From: Bernardetia sp042180575
GTDB taxonomy: Bacteria > Bacteroidota > Bacteroidia > Cytophagales > Bernardetiaceae
Direction: 5' to 3'
Assembly: GCF_042180575.1 (NCBI RefSeq)
Contig: NZ_CP170094.1
Location: 5,208,001-5,272,000, forward strand
DNA length: 64,000 bases
Every line of letters starts with the position of its first letter. Position 1 is the first letter of the stretch. A program made the translations under genes and the position numbers. The notes beneath the pieces were generated by a model that searched no databases, was not told the DNA's origin, and saw only the letters and a program-made list of their open reading frames with translations. Shown here piece by piece: positions 17,206-26,509 of the stretch.

Positions 17206-17796
17206 TTATCTCCAAAGCGAAAGTTTAGAGCAAGTTTGATTCATCTGTTGAAATTCTGTATTCAAGAATTTTTCCATTACCTTTTCTTGAAATTCCATTC
17301 CTATCAAAATAAGCATTCCACTTACATTTCTTTCTTTAAAACGAACAATAGAGCCTACTTTTTTTTGTTTTTCATTATAAACATCAGCTACCACAACATC
17401 AGCATTTGAGTTTGGTAAATTAATTACCCTAAAAGCCGACAAAATCAGTCCCTCTGAAAGATAGGTTTTACTAGCTTCTCCGTAGGCTTCATAAGTAAAG
17501 TTAGCTGCTTGTGCCGAAGATTCTATCCAAATAAGTTCGTGCAACCACAAATCAGAATCTTCAAATTCGTAGGTATAAAGGAGTGAGCCATCGCCATAAT
17601 CTTCTTTTTCTATTTCTTCACCTGCACTTGCATTTTCATAGACAATCCCTAAAGGCTCAAGGTTTTCTATGGTGGTAAATAATTTTCTTTCCTCATCAGA
17701 AATAACATTTTGAGCAAAAGAAAAATTAAAAAATCCATTTATCAAAAATAAAAAGACAAATAATAAAGAAAATTTTGTTTTATTTTGAGCTAACAT
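17206..17796 (-). CDS. Secreted protein of unknown function
   Basis: A 196-residue protein with a signal peptide ending near residue 29 (FLINGFFNFSFAQ). The mature part is acidic (EEIEKEDYGDGSLLYTYEF; EDSDLWLHELIWIESS) and has one late cysteine. No domain recognised. It converges with the gene ending at 17188 and shares a short AT-rich gap with it. Confidence 0.65.
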   Translation of the reverse strand: MLAQNKTKFSLLFVFLFLINGFFNFSFAQNVISDEERKLFTTIENLEPLGIVYENASAGEEIEKEDYGDGSLLYTYEFEDSDLWLHELIWIESSAQAANFTYEAYGEASKTYLSEGLILSAFRVINLPNSNADVVVADVYNEKQKKVGSIVRFKERNVSGMLILIGMEFQEKVMEKFLNTEFQQMNQTCSKLSLWR

Positions 17797-18138
17797 AATA
17801 AGGATTTTTTTTATGACGATAGAATTATTTATTTTAATTTTCTTAGCAAAGAAAGCAAATACTATTCTATTTCTATCTTATTTGATAAAAATTTAGTCTC
17901 AAATAGCATTTTAGGACTTTTAAACACAATTCATTTTTTTAGGTTAATCTACTAAGATGATTTTCTATGTATATTTACAAAAAATTATAACTCACTGGTA
18001 TTTATTTGACACTCAACCAAAATCATTTTTAGAACTGATAAGTCAACAAATTTTCTAAATCTTAATTACATTTGAGTATAAATGTGAGAAAAAGCATTTC
18101 AGTTATTTTATCGCAATTTCAAAATTATTTATTTATAT
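17797..18138. other. AT-rich intergenic region, nothing recognised
   Basis: 342 bases between the divergent starts at 17796 and 18139. It must carry promoters for both, but I found no complete TTG-N19-TAnnTTTG match and no small frame or hairpin worth noting. Confidence 0.4.
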
Positions 18139-18861
18139 ATGAAATTATTTATTTTTTTTCTAACAGCATTTTTTATTAGTTTTTCTTCTTTTTCACAAAA
18201 TAATTCTGATGATTTTGATTATGAAACGCAGTTTGTGTACGGCATTAATCTGAATACACAATCTGGATTAATTGGTGGTTTTGCTTTTCGTTATTCAAAG
18301 GCAATAAATGAAACGATGTATCATAGTTTTTCATTAGAGCTTGTTGATGTAAGGCATCCAAAAGAACAGCGCAGAGCAAGCCGTCTGACAGGTGAGTTTT
18401 TTACACCTGGAAAACGCAATTTTTTGTATGTTTTGCGTCCTCAATATGGTAGAGAATGGGTTTTGTTTAGAAAGGCAGAAGAGCGTGGCATTCAAGTTAA
18501 TGCGATTGGTGCAGTAGGACCAACTATCGGAATTGTAGCTCCTTATATTATTGATTATCAGTTTACTAACGAAATAGTCAGAACTGAACAATACGACCCA
18601 AATGTACATACTTCTTTTGAAGCTGTGTTAGGAACAGGCTCATTTGCCAAACGTATGACAGCAGCCAAAATACAGCTAGGAGCAAGTCTAAAAACTTCTC
18701 TAGCATTAGAGTTTAGTGCTTTTAAAGGCTCTCAAGTGGGTTTTGAGGCTGGAATGATGATCGATGCTTATTCAAAAAAAGTGGAAATTATGGGATTGGC
18801 AGAAAATAAACAACTATTTCCATCAGCATTTTTTACGCTTTTCTACGGAATTAGTAAATAA
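18139..18861 (+). CDS. Exported protein, possible outer-membrane beta-barrel
   Basis: A 240-residue protein with a signal peptide of about 19 residues ending FSSFSQ. The mature sequence alternates polar and hydrophobic residues in short strands (YGINLNTQSGLIGGFAFRYS; YVLRPQYGREWVLF; GFEAGMMIDAY) and ends in FYGISK, with aromatic-rich strand ends, which suits a small outer-membrane barrel of 8-10 strands. No family name can be given. It is followed by a 425-base repeat-rich gap. Confidence 0.65.
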   Translation: MKLFIFFLTAFFISFSSFSQNNSDDFDYETQFVYGINLNTQSGLIGGFAFRYSKAINETMYHSFSLELVDVRHPKEQRRASRLTGEFFTPGKRNFLYVLRPQYGREWVLFRKAEERGIQVNAIGAVGPTIGIVAPYIIDYQFTNEIVRTEQYDPNVHTSFEAVLGTGSFAKRMTAAKIQLGASLKTSLALEFSAFKGSQVGFEAGMMIDAYSKKVEIMGLAENKQLFPSAFFTLFYGISK

Positions 18862-18964
18862 GGAATGATTACGACCTGCTAAAGCAGCGAAGCTAATTAA
18901 AAATTACGAATGTAATGCATTGAATACCAATGACTTATTGTTTCTAAATGAGTGCTTTATATCC

Positions 18965-19036
18965 CTGTCAGACACTTCAGAGTGTCAGACAGCTATGTTG
19001 GGCTAAATTGTCTGACACCTTGAAGGTGTGCTGACA
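18965..19036. repeat. Double-hairpin intergenic repeat, copy A
   Basis: Two imperfect palindromes, 18965-18992 (CTGTCAGACACT and AGTGTCAGACAG) and 19009-19036 (TGTCTGACACCTT and GAAGGTGTGCTGACA), are separated by 16 bases. The same layout is found at 29339-29411 and, decayed, at 41684-41752; a fragment is at 10614. The pattern is that of REP/BIME elements. Confidence 0.65.
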
Positions 19037-19068
19037 AGATAGTTCGCAAATCAGCTAATAAAGAAACA

Positions 19069-19194
19069 TAAGTAACTGGGCAAAATTATTTATAGGTTAA
19101 CAAAATCTGTCTGACACCTCAAAGGTCTCTTGACAGTTTAAATTTCCATTTTATAATTCTTTTTTAGATATGTTTTATTTTGCTCAGTCACTTA
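19069..19194 (+). mobile_element. MITE, copy 1 (126 bp)
   Basis: Begins TAAGTAACTGGGCAAAAT and ends ATTTTGCTCAGTCACTTA, near-perfect terminal inverted repeats of 18 bases. The reverse complement of 36585-36711 matches along the whole length, except for a variable patch near positions 19096-19106. The outer TA at each end would be the target duplication of an IS630/Tc1-type element, giving 16-base repeats AGTAACTG... . It has no coding capacity. Confidence 0.8.
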
Positions 19195-19286
19195 GACTGA
19201 TAAATACATAAATTATAATACCGAGTTCATGTTAAAATAGTAGCGTATAGTCCTTTTTCATACCTATTATTTCAAACTTTTCATTT

Positions 19287-20303
19287 ATGACCTTAATCAA
19301 AAAGAAGAAAACAATTTATCCTATCAATGAACCATTACGCAAGTTTTTGATAGAGTATAAAAAAGAAATTGATATTCCAGTTTCGTATTCTGACCTTACT
19401 CGCTTTACAAGTTCGATAAATTTGTATGATAAAAAGGGTGAAGATACATTGTGGCTAACTGTTTTTTATGCCTCAGAAGACATGAAAGAAATTTATGATG
19501 GTTTGAAGAAAATCTATGCCATGCTAAAAGCAGATGGCGACCTTTCGGTAATGCAACATTTGTATATCGATAGAGTAGATTTGTGTTCGTATGGAAATAC
19601 AAAACCGTTTCGTGTCCGAGTTGTAAATCAAATCAATGATAATTTTGATTATTATTATATAAAACAAGCAGATGCTTCTAGGGTCTATGGATTAGAATTA
19701 GAAGATATGATTTCGCCTAATAGAATAAATTATCTAGTTCATAAACAGACACTTATAGAAGAACATATTGCAGGAATCCCTGGATACCAATTTATAAAGG
19801 AAAGATTGGAAGATTTAGAATTTAATAAAATTCGTCTAGCAAAAGAGTTTGTAAAGTTTAATGAACGTTGTTTTGTTCGTCTTTTGGGAGATATGCACTC
19901 CAATAATTTTGTGATTGATATTACCCCTGATTTTGAGGAAGTACATTATCGAATCCGTGCCATAGATTTTGACCAACAATCTTTTGAAGGACGAAGAATT
20001 GTCTATATGCCTCAATATTTCAAAGAAAATAATCCGATTATTCAGTTGGGAATTGATATGATGACACCAGCCACCGTTCAGCAATATCAAAAAGAAGAGC
20101 GTTCACTTATGGCACAACGCATAAAAGCATCAGTTCATTCAGTAAAAGATTTATTGAAAGCAATGCGAAAAGAACCTATTTCGCCAAAAGAAAATGTAGT
20201 TCAGCTTAGAGAGGAACTAGCTGACTTTTATAAAAATGATAAGTTTTTGAAAGCAAGAAATATGGGAGGAGTTTTACAAACTAGCTTGGAAATGCTTTTT
20301 TAG
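19287..20303 (+). CDS. Divergent protein-kinase-like protein
   Basis: A 338-residue soluble protein. The first ~110 residues have no recognisable fold. From ~120 on, the order of motifs is that of a kinase-like (protein kinase / aminoglycoside phosphotransferase) domain: YYYIKQAD with a possible ATP-binding Lys126, EEHIAG with Glu158/159, the catalytic loop-like LLGDMHSNNFVID (201-211: Asp202, Asn206/207), then RAIDFDQQ with a DFD triplet (227-229) in place of DFG. The C-terminal part is helical. The kinase fold is my inference from motifs; no named family. It lies alone behind a repeat-rich gap. Confidence 0.65.
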   Translation: MTLIKKKKTIYPINEPLRKFLIEYKKEIDIPVSYSDLTRFTSSINLYDKKGEDTLWLTVFYASEDMKEIYDGLKKIYAMLKADGDLSVMQHLYIDRVDLCSYGNTKPFRVRVVNQINDNFDYYYIKQADASRVYGLELEDMISPNRINYLVHKQTLIEEHIAGIPGYQFIKERLEDLEFNKIRLAKEFVKFNERCFVRLLGDMHSNNFVIDITPDFEEVHYRIRAIDFDQQSFEGRRIVYMPQYFKENNPIIQLGIDMMTPATVQQYQKEERSLMAQRIKASVHSVKDLLKAMRKEPISPKENVVQLREELADFYKNDKFLKARNMGGVLQTSLEMLF

Positions 20304-20328
20304 AACATTTTTATTTGTGGCTTTTAGT

Positions 20329-20787
20329 TTATCCATCTATATTTATTTCTTTAGCCTCCATATCTGACATAATTATTGTGAACTGATGATTTGGGTCATG
20401 TATTGTTTCAAAAACTATCTCCCAATTACTTTGAGTAGATTCATTGATAGGAAGGTGCAAATATATAGGTCGAAATTCTTTATAAAAATTTATTATTTTA
20501 AAATCTTCTTTCCAATTTTTCAATGTATCTTCAATAATTGGAGTAACTGCATAAGTTATTTCTTGATAAGAAAATTCTATTTTCTCAAAAAAAGAGTTTG
20601 CAAAATCCAGTTTATCAAACTCATTTCCTTCTATGCTTATTTCAATTTTCTTTTTTATAGGAGAGAAATGACGTTTAGAAATAAAAAGGAAATTGCCATT
20701 TTTTAATTTACGGATTTGAATTTCTCCAAAAAAAATATTTTCTATATATTTTTTAGTATTACCAAAAAGGGCTTTAACTATACTCAT
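20329..20787 (-). CDS. Hypothetical protein
   Basis: A 152-residue protein without signal peptide or membrane segment. It alternates short beta-like stretches (FFGEIQIRKLKNGNFLFISK; KKKIEISIEGNEF) with a helical middle. The opening FFGEI resembles the first strand of some small bacterial immunity-type proteins (DUF2262/DUF6985 group), but the match is weak and no toxin gene is beside it. It converges with the kinase-like gene (25 bases apart) and precedes the HupE-like gene on its strand. Confidence 0.55.
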   Translation of the reverse strand: MSIVKALFGNTKKYIENIFFGEIQIRKLKNGNFLFISKRHFSPIKKKIEISIEGNEFDKLDFANSFFEKIEFSYQEITYAVTPIIEDTLKNWKEDFKIINFYKEFRPIYLHLPINESTQSNWEIVFETIHDPNHQFTIIMSDMEAKEINIDG

Positions 20788-20814
20788 AAAAATTTATTGA
20801 TACCATTATCATTT

Positions 20815-21459
20815 TTATCCAAACAAAGCCAATGTCTGCATCACAAAAAGATGCAAGGCAAAAACAAGAACAATAGCTGAAAGGACTATTTTCCAACGAT
20901 TTTTTGTCAAGTTAAGGTATTTAATTACTAAAAACCCTATAAGAAGACCTATTACAACCACAAAAATTTGAGCGACTTCTAAACCAATATTAAAACCCAA
21001 AAGAGGCGAAAATAAAGAATTGGGAAGCATTTGACGTAAATAATTTGCAAAACCCAAACCGTGTATCAACCCAAAAAGTAATGCAATACTATAACGACGA
21101 ACCATTGTCGGAGATGTGATTTGCTCATCTTTGTTTGGAAAATCTAAAGTAGTTGAATCTATATTTTTTGCCTTATCTTCTATTTTTGTAACAAAATTTA
21201 AGATACAAACAATAATAATTGTCAAGGGAATCAGCCATTCAATAACAGAGCTAGGAATAGGCGAAATACCCGAAACAGTCAGTAAAAGCGTAACGGAATG
21301 ACCTACTGTAAACGCAGTAACGAGCAAAAAAACTTTTCTCCATTCAGAAAAAGTGTAAATTGCACTCAATGCCAAAATAAAAAGTAAATGGTCATAACCT
21401 TCTGGAAACTGAAGAATATGTTCAATCCCCATTCCCATAAAAGTAAAAAATTCATTCAT
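20815..21459 (-). CDS. HupE/UreJ-like membrane protein
   Basis: The frame is open to 21555, but the ATG at 21459 (MNEFFTFMGMGIEHI) is preferred: it removes an unlikely N-terminal extension that would overlap the divergent gene at 21514. The product has 214 residues and about seven helices. GIEHILQFPEGYDHLLFILAL near the start and TVGHSVTLLL are signatures of the HupE/UreJ_2 family; the His/Asp pairs suggest a metal path. Relatives of HupE/UreJ are linked to nickel or cobalt uptake, but this subfamily is uncharacterised and no metalloenzyme gene is adjacent. Confidence 0.8.
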   Translation of the reverse strand: MNEFFTFMGMGIEHILQFPEGYDHLLFILALSAIYTFSEWRKVFLLVTAFTVGHSVTLLLTVSGISPIPSSVIEWLIPLTIIIVCILNFVTKIEDKAKNIDSTTLDFPNKDEQITSPTMVRRYSIALLFGLIHGLGFANYLRQMLPNSLFSPLLGFNIGLEVAQIFVVVIGLLIGFLVIKYLNLTKNRWKIVLSAIVLVFALHLFVMQTLALFG

Positions 21460-21513
21460 AAATATAGTATAATCTCTATACAGACAGGGAAGTCTGTGAT
21501 ACATAAATAAAAA

Positions 21514-21993
21514 ATGCAAAAAATTAGAATCTACACCGAAAAAGATAAAAATCAACTTATCAAATTAATTCAACTCAATACTCCGACTTACTTTGATAGT
21601 TCGGAAGAAGAAGAATTTGTAGAATATTTGGACAAACACAAGGAAGATTATTTTGTCATAAAGGACGAAGTTACAAATCAAATTGTTGGTTGTGGTGGAA
21701 TTAACTATTTTTTTAATAATGATGCCATTGATAAAGCTACCAACAGCAGTCCAAATTTAGCTCGTATTTCGTGGGATATTATTCATCCAGATTTTCAAGG
21801 TCTTGGGATTGGTAAAAAACTTCTTTTATATAGAATAAATCATATTAAGAGTAAAGAAATCAATCTTATTATAGTCAGAACAAGTCAGTTGGCGTATAAA
21901 TTTTATCAAAAAGTAGGGTTTGAGCTAGAAAAAGTAGAAAAAGACTTTTGGGCAAAAGGGTTTGATTTGTATCAAATGAAAATGAGTTTGTGA
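21514..21993 (+). CDS. GNAT-family N-acetyltransferase
   Basis: A 159-residue protein with the GNAT fold. Motif A, which binds the acetyl-CoA pyrophosphate, is DFQGLGIGKKLL (93-104, of the Q/RxxGxG/A type). Motif B is present as AYKFYQKVGFELEKVE. The acceptor cannot be predicted; a small molecule or protein N-terminus is possible. It starts 54 bases from the divergent HupE-like gene, and its stop codon abuts that of the convergent TPR gene at 21994. Confidence 0.85.
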   Translation: MQKIRIYTEKDKNQLIKLIQLNTPTYFDSSEEEEFVEYLDKHKEDYFVIKDEVTNQIVGCGGINYFFNNDAIDKATNSSPNLARISWDIIHPDFQGLGIGKKLLLYRINHIKSKEINLIIVRTSQLAYKFYQKVGFELEKVEKDFWAKGFDLYQMKMSL

Positions 21994-22833
21994 TTAACGA
22001 CAGACTTTGTTTATCAATAATTCAGCTTCTGGACAACCTCCTTTTATAGCTGATTTGAGATGCAAACAAATATCTCTATTTGCTCTATTTTGATTTATTT
22101 CTAAGGCAATTTGAGCCAAACGATAGTGTCCTTTTCCAAATTGCTCATCCAAACGAACACATTTTTCTAAATCAGTAACAGCATCTTTTAGTTCATGAAG
22201 CAGATAATGTGCCTCTGCACGATTGTAATACGCCATTTTTTCGGAAGCATTGAGCATAACAGCTTTATCCAAATCTTTTACAGATTCATTTCCTTTTTGT
22301 AATGTCAAAAAAAGTTGTCCTCGCTCTAAATACATATCTGCGACATGTTCATTGAGTTCGATGGCTTTATTGTAATCTTCGATGGCAGCTTCATATTCTT
22401 TGAGTATTTTTTTTGCTTTTGCTCTATTATAAAAATATCGATAATCTTTTTTGTGAAGTTTGATTGCTTTATCTAAATCTTCTTTTGCTTTTTCGAATCT
22501 ATCTAACTCTAAATAAGCAGCACCACGCAAATTATAGGCTTCATGACTACTAGAGTTTTTTTTAATGGCAGTATTCAAAATAGGAATCGCTTCTTCAAAC
22601 TTTCCTTCTAACATCAACTGACGAGCATTTTCTGTGTGTTTTTTGACAGAAGGCTTACAAGAAGATGCCATAAATAAAAATCCACTCAGAACAAGAAGAA
22701 AATAAATTCCTCTAGTAAAAGAATGAATCGGTTTTTTAGATTTTATTAATGTGTTATTGTGTTTGGCTGAAATATCACCTTCAGCAGAATCTGTACTGTC
22801 TGAGGTATTTTTTGATCGACTATTTGACTTCAT
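21994..22833 (-). CDS. TPR-repeat lipoprotein
   Basis: A 279-residue protein. After a polar N-terminal stretch of about 40 residues comes one hydrophobic segment (43-55) ending FMASSC with Cys59, a lipobox-like site, so it is probably a lipoprotein with an unusually long n-region. Residues 62-250 hold five or six tetratricopeptide repeats (for example EAYNLRGAAYLELDRFEKAK and DYRYFYNRAKAKKILKEYEA), a protein-docking scaffold. The C-terminus has a cysteine-containing tail (GGCPEAELLINKVC). Partner unknown. Confidence 0.8.
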   Translation of the reverse strand: MKSNSRSKNTSDSTDSAEGDISAKHNNTLIKSKKPIHSFTRGIYFLLVLSGFLFMASSCKPSVKKHTENARQLMLEGKFEEAIPILNTAIKKNSSSHEAYNLRGAAYLELDRFEKAKEDLDKAIKLHKKDYRYFYNRAKAKKILKEYEAAIEDYNKAIELNEHVADMYLERGQLFLTLQKGNESVKDLDKAVMLNASEKMAYYNRAEAHYLLHELKDAVTDLEKCVRLDEQFGKGHYRLAQIALEINQNRANRDICLHLKSAIKGGCPEAELLINKVCR

Positions 22834-23050
22834 TAGGGTAAAAAAATAATTAAGGTAACTTTAAGATAGGATTATATTTATTTCTACTCTAAACAATGCA
22901 AAAAAGTTGCCTTTTTAAATTTTAATGGATGAGTTTTTATGGCAAGCCAAAATAATATTATAATCAATCTTCAATTTATTCAAGTTTTTTACTCTAATAA
23001 ATAGGCTTTGAAGTCGTTTAAGAACTGTAAGACAGCGAAGTTAATACTCA

Positions 23051-23092
23051 TTTTTCTTAGAGTTGGGTGTCCAAACTCAACCCTAAGAAAAA
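23051..23092. repeat. Long inverted repeat, 18-base arms
   Basis: Arms 23051-23068 and 23075-23092 pair with two mismatches around a 6-base loop (GTCCAA). The outer arms are T-rich on the left and A-rich on the right, so no T-run follows the stem on either strand and a classical terminator is unlikely. It sits in the 321-base gap between two minus-strand genes; the rest of the gap shows nothing. Confidence 0.5.
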
Positions 23093-23154
23093 ATAATACA
23101 ACCTTTATTGGTTTTTTAGTACTGCGAAACCAACAAATACATAGTAAATTTCAT

Positions 23155-25065
23155 TTATTTCTTCAATGATTCAGCCGTTTTGACAAGGCGAATAAACTCT
23201 CCTCTATAACCATCTTCATCTTTTGTTTTTGCGCTGGGAGCATTTTCCAAAATCCATTTATACAACTCTGAATCTTTTTCTTTTTTGTATTTTGAATCTG
23301 TCAGAATCATTCCAAACATAGCAACAGCATTTGTCCAAATAAAATTTTCAGAATTATTTGTTGTAACTTCATTCATAACAACTTCTTCAAACTTTGTGCT
23401 TTTCTTGCCATCAGGTTCTTTGTAACGAAACTTTACCGTCATCAGTTCTTGACTTCCTGCTGCTTCTGAAACTTCTGAGTTTTGATACTTTAATTGCTTT
23501 CCCTTTTTGTCTTCTTTGGGTAGAAAACTAGATTTTACACCGACAGGAATAATTTCATAAAGAGCCGTTACGGTATGTCCTACACCTATTTCTCCAGCAT
23601 CTTTGGTATCATCATCAAAATCTTCTTCATTCAAAAGACGGTTTTCATAACCAACCAAACGATAGGCAGCTACATAATTTGGATTAAACTCAATCTGAAT
23701 TTTTACATCTTTTGCAAGGGTAAAAAGCGTTCCTGAAAACTCTGTAACTAACATTCTTCTAGCTTCTTGAAAATCATCAATGTAGCCATAATTTCCGTTT
23801 CCTTTATCAGCCAACATTTCTAGCTTAGAGTCTTTATAATTTCCCATTCCAAAACCCAAACACGTCAAGAAAATACCACTTTCACGTTCTTTTTCTATCA
23901 ATCTTTTCATATCGCCATCCGAAGAAGCACCTACATTAAAATCGCCATCAGTACATAAAATAACACGGTTTGTTCCATCCTTGATGAAATTTTCTTTTGC
24001 TATTTTGTATGCTAGTTCTATTCCTTGTCCTCCAGCTGTACTTCCACCTGCGCTAAGTTGGTCTAAAGCTGCAATAATCTCTTCTTTTTTAGCTCCAGAA
24101 GTAGAAGGCAAAACTACACCTGCTGCACCTGCATAAACGACAATCGAAACTCTATCTTTTTCTCTCAGTTCCTTTACAAGCTCTGTAAGTCCTTTTTTGA
24201 GTAAAGGCAATTTATTATAATCACTCATCGAACCCGAAACATCAAGCAGAAAAACAATATTACTATTTGGTAAATTGTCCTTTTTGATTTTTTTGGCTTG
24301 TAATCCTACCAAAACAAGTTTATGATTTTCGTTCCAAGCACAATTTCCGTATTCTGTCGTAACTCCAAAAGGATGTTTTCCAGTTGGTTCTTGATAGTTG
24401 TAATTGAAATAATTTATCATTTCTTCTACTCTAACAGCATCTTGTGGAGGCATTTCACCATCATTCAAAAAACGACGAACATTAGAATAAGAAGCCTTAT
24501 CAACATCAATAGAAAAAGTAGAAAGAGGATTTTGAGAAACAGAATGAAAACTATTTTCTTCTTTTGTAGCATAACTTTCTGTATTTGATTTTTTATAAGA
24601 AGTATTTTTTGCTTTTCTTTTACTTTTAGCTCCTCTTATTCTGATATGCTTACCTCCTTTTACTTGAACCCCTGCTGCTTTTCCAGAAAGAGAATAAGAA
24701 AGTGATTCTCGCCTTTTTTCTATATGTTGTCCTGTAACCACTACTTCTTGAAGTTGTGTATTTTCTTCTAACTCTACATCAATAACTGTCTGTTTTCCGA
24801 TAGTAACTTCTTTGTTTTCAAATCCTACAAACATAAAAACCAAAACATCATTTCCTTCAGGAATAGTAATTGAATATTTTCCTTCCATATCTGTTGAAGT
24901 TCCTGTATTTGTTCCTTTTACTTGAACAGTTGCTCCTGGTAAACCTCCACTTCCATCACTTGCCGTAACTGTTCCTGTAATAGTTCGCTGTGCAAAAGCA
25001 ATATCTGAAATAAAATAGCTTCCCAAAAATAAGAGAATCGTAAATACGTAATTGTACATTTTCAT
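23155..25065 (-). CDS. Exported VWA protein with CarboxypepD_reg-like and DUF3520 domains
   Basis: A 636-residue protein with a signal peptide (~1-26). Residues 27-110 are a CarboxypepD_reg-like beta-sandwich (RTITGTVTASDGSGGLPGATV), common in Bacteroidota exported proteins, followed by a TonB-plug-like QEVVVTG. After a basic linker, a VWA N-terminal region starts near STFSIDVDKASYSNVRRFL (183-200), then a VWA domain with an intact metal site, FLLDVSGSMS (272-281), and LCTDGDFNVG. The end matches DUF3520. This is the architecture of YfbK-type proteins, which may bind partners through metal; no precise role known. Confidence 0.88.
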   Translation of the reverse strand: MKMYNYVFTILLFLGSYFISDIAFAQRTITGTVTASDGSGGLPGATVQVKGTNTGTSTDMEGKYSITIPEGNDVLVFMFVGFENKEVTIGKQTVIDVELEENTQLQEVVVTGQHIEKRRESLSYSLSGKAAGVQVKGGKHIRIRGAKSKRKAKNTSYKKSNTESYATKEENSFHSVSQNPLSTFSIDVDKASYSNVRRFLNDGEMPPQDAVRVEEMINYFNYNYQEPTGKHPFGVTTEYGNCAWNENHKLVLVGLQAKKIKKDNLPNSNIVFLLDVSGSMSDYNKLPLLKKGLTELVKELREKDRVSIVVYAGAAGVVLPSTSGAKKEEIIAALDQLSAGGSTAGGQGIELAYKIAKENFIKDGTNRVILCTDGDFNVGASSDGDMKRLIEKERESGIFLTCLGFGMGNYKDSKLEMLADKGNGNYGYIDDFQEARRMLVTEFSGTLFTLAKDVKIQIEFNPNYVAAYRLVGYENRLLNEEDFDDDTKDAGEIGVGHTVTALYEIIPVGVKSSFLPKEDKKGKQLKYQNSEVSEAAGSQELMTVKFRYKEPDGKKSTKFEEVVMNEVTTNNSENFIWTNAVAMFGMILTDSKYKKEKDSELYKWILENAPSAKTKDEDGYRGEFIRLVKTAESLKK

Positions 25066-25252
25066 AATAAAATAATTTAGTGAGTAAAAATGAGTTTTAT
25101 ATAAAATATTATTCTGTGGGAAGGGTAATTCTGATGATATTCTTTCCCTATTCGTAAAAAAACTTAAAAACGTTGCATTATAAATTCAAAATCTGTGTAT
25201 TTCTGTACAATCCGTAAAAATCTGTGTTCTATAAAAATAGTAGTATAAAATA

Positions 25253-25282
25253 TTGTAAAACCTTTAGAAATGGCTAATTTTG
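25253..25282 (+). promoter_or_regulatory. Complete Bacteroidota-type promoter of fbp
   Basis: TTG at 25253-25255, exactly 19 bases, then TAATTTTG at 25275-25282: a perfect match to TTG-N19-TAnnTTTG. It predicts transcription from about 25289 and a leader of some 86 bases before the fbp start. It lies in the 309-base gap before the gene. Confidence 0.75.
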
Positions 25283-25374
25283 CATCATAAAATAATAAGA
25301 ATTAAAGTTTCATTTCATAATAGATGCTCCTTTTTACTTATTCCACAAAAAAAACGTAATTATTTAAAATCGAT

Positions 25375-26358
25375 ATGAGTCAAAAAACCACTTTACGCCA
25401 ATTTTTAAAAGATAATGAAGCAAATCTTCCTGCTCCACTTTCCGAATTAGACCATTTATTACATTCTATTGCTCGTACTGCCAAAACAGTTCATGCTCAT
25501 GTTTCTCGTGCTGCTATTACAGATTTGTACGGAACAGCAGGTTCTAGCAATGTACAAGGCGAAGAACAGCAAAAGCTGGATGTACTTGCCAACACACTTT
25601 TTGTTACTACTTTTAGAGAAAGTAATTTAGTTTGTGTGGTAGGTTCGGAAGAAGAGGAAGATATTATTTTGATGGATAATAATGATGCTGAATATGTTGT
25701 GGCAATGGATCCTTTGGATGGTTCTTCAAATATTGATGTAAATGTTTCTATTGGAACTATTTTTTCAGTTTTTAAGCGCAAATCTCCGAAAGGAACTAAG
25801 CCAAAAGTAGAAGATGTTTTGCAAAAAGGTACAGAACAACTTATTGGTGGTTATGTTTTGTATGGAACGGCTACGGCTCTTGTTTTCACAACAGGAAATG
25901 GCGTTCATATTTTTACGTATGACCCAAAAGGAGGAGAGTTTTTGCTTACACGAACTAACTTGGATATTCCAAAAGATAGCAAAACTTATTCTTGTAATGA
26001 AGGTGGGTTTTTAGGTTTTACAGCAGGTGTAAAAAAATACATTGAATTTTGCAAAGAAGAAGGCGAATATAAAGCTCGTTATATTGGTTCTTTGGTAGCA
26101 GATTTTCATAGAAATATGCTAAAAGGTGGAATTTTTATTTATCCAAGTACAGAAAAAACACCAAAAGGAAAATTGAGATTACTATATGAGTGTAATCCTT
26201 TAGCATTTATTGCCGAACAAGCAGGAGGAAAAGCGTATGACGGACGTGTACGTATTATGGATATTGAACCAGATTCTTTGCACCAACGAACTACGTATTA
26301 TGTGGGTTCTGCAAATATGGTCGATAAGGCTTTGGAGTTAATTGAGACTAACGAGTAA
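25375..26358 (+). CDS. fbp: Class I fructose-1,6-bisphosphatase
   Basis: Hydrolyses fructose 1,6-bisphosphate to fructose 6-phosphate, the committed step of gluconeogenesis. The 327 residues match the class I length. Metal and catalytic motifs are intact: GEEQQKLDV (62-70), SEEEE (91-95) and MDPLDGSSNIDVN (111-123). The sugar-phosphate region ARYIGSLVADFHRNMLKGG follows, with YECNPLAFIAEQAGG near the end. It is monocistronic: a perfect promoter upstream (25253-25282) and a strong terminator downstream (26437-26473). Confidence 0.95.
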   Translation: MSQKTTLRQFLKDNEANLPAPLSELDHLLHSIARTAKTVHAHVSRAAITDLYGTAGSSNVQGEEQQKLDVLANTLFVTTFRESNLVCVVGSEEEEDIILMDNNDAEYVVAMDPLDGSSNIDVNVSIGTIFSVFKRKSPKGTKPKVEDVLQKGTEQLIGGYVLYGTATALVFTTGNGVHIFTYDPKGGEFLLTRTNLDIPKDSKTYSCNEGGFLGFTAGVKKYIEFCKEEGEYKARYIGSLVADFHRNMLKGGIFIYPSTEKTPKGKLRLLYECNPLAFIAEQAGGKAYDGRVRIMDIEPDSLHQRTTYYVGSANMVDKALELIETNE

Positions 26359-26436
26359 CTTATGGTTCTCTGACAATTTTTGTATTTTCCTTTATTGCTA
26401 AAAATTATCTTGTATTTTAAATTGGTCTGTACTGCA

Positions 26437-26473
26437 AAAAAGCGAATGATTCATAATAAATCATTCGCTTTTT
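26437..26473. terminator. Bidirectional rho-independent terminator
   Basis: A perfect 15-bp stem (26437-26451 with 26459-26473; GCGAATGATT core) and a 7-base loop, flanked by A5 and T5. It lies between the convergent fbp and carboxyltransferase genes and can serve both. Confidence 0.88.
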
Positions 26474-26509
26474 CGTATTTAACTGGTTACTACTTACTGG
26501 TAACTGATT

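Noticed and set aside
23051..23092. Strong hairpin considered as a terminator
   Set aside because: The order is T-run, stem, A-run, so no T-run follows the stem on either strand; recorded as a repeat instead.
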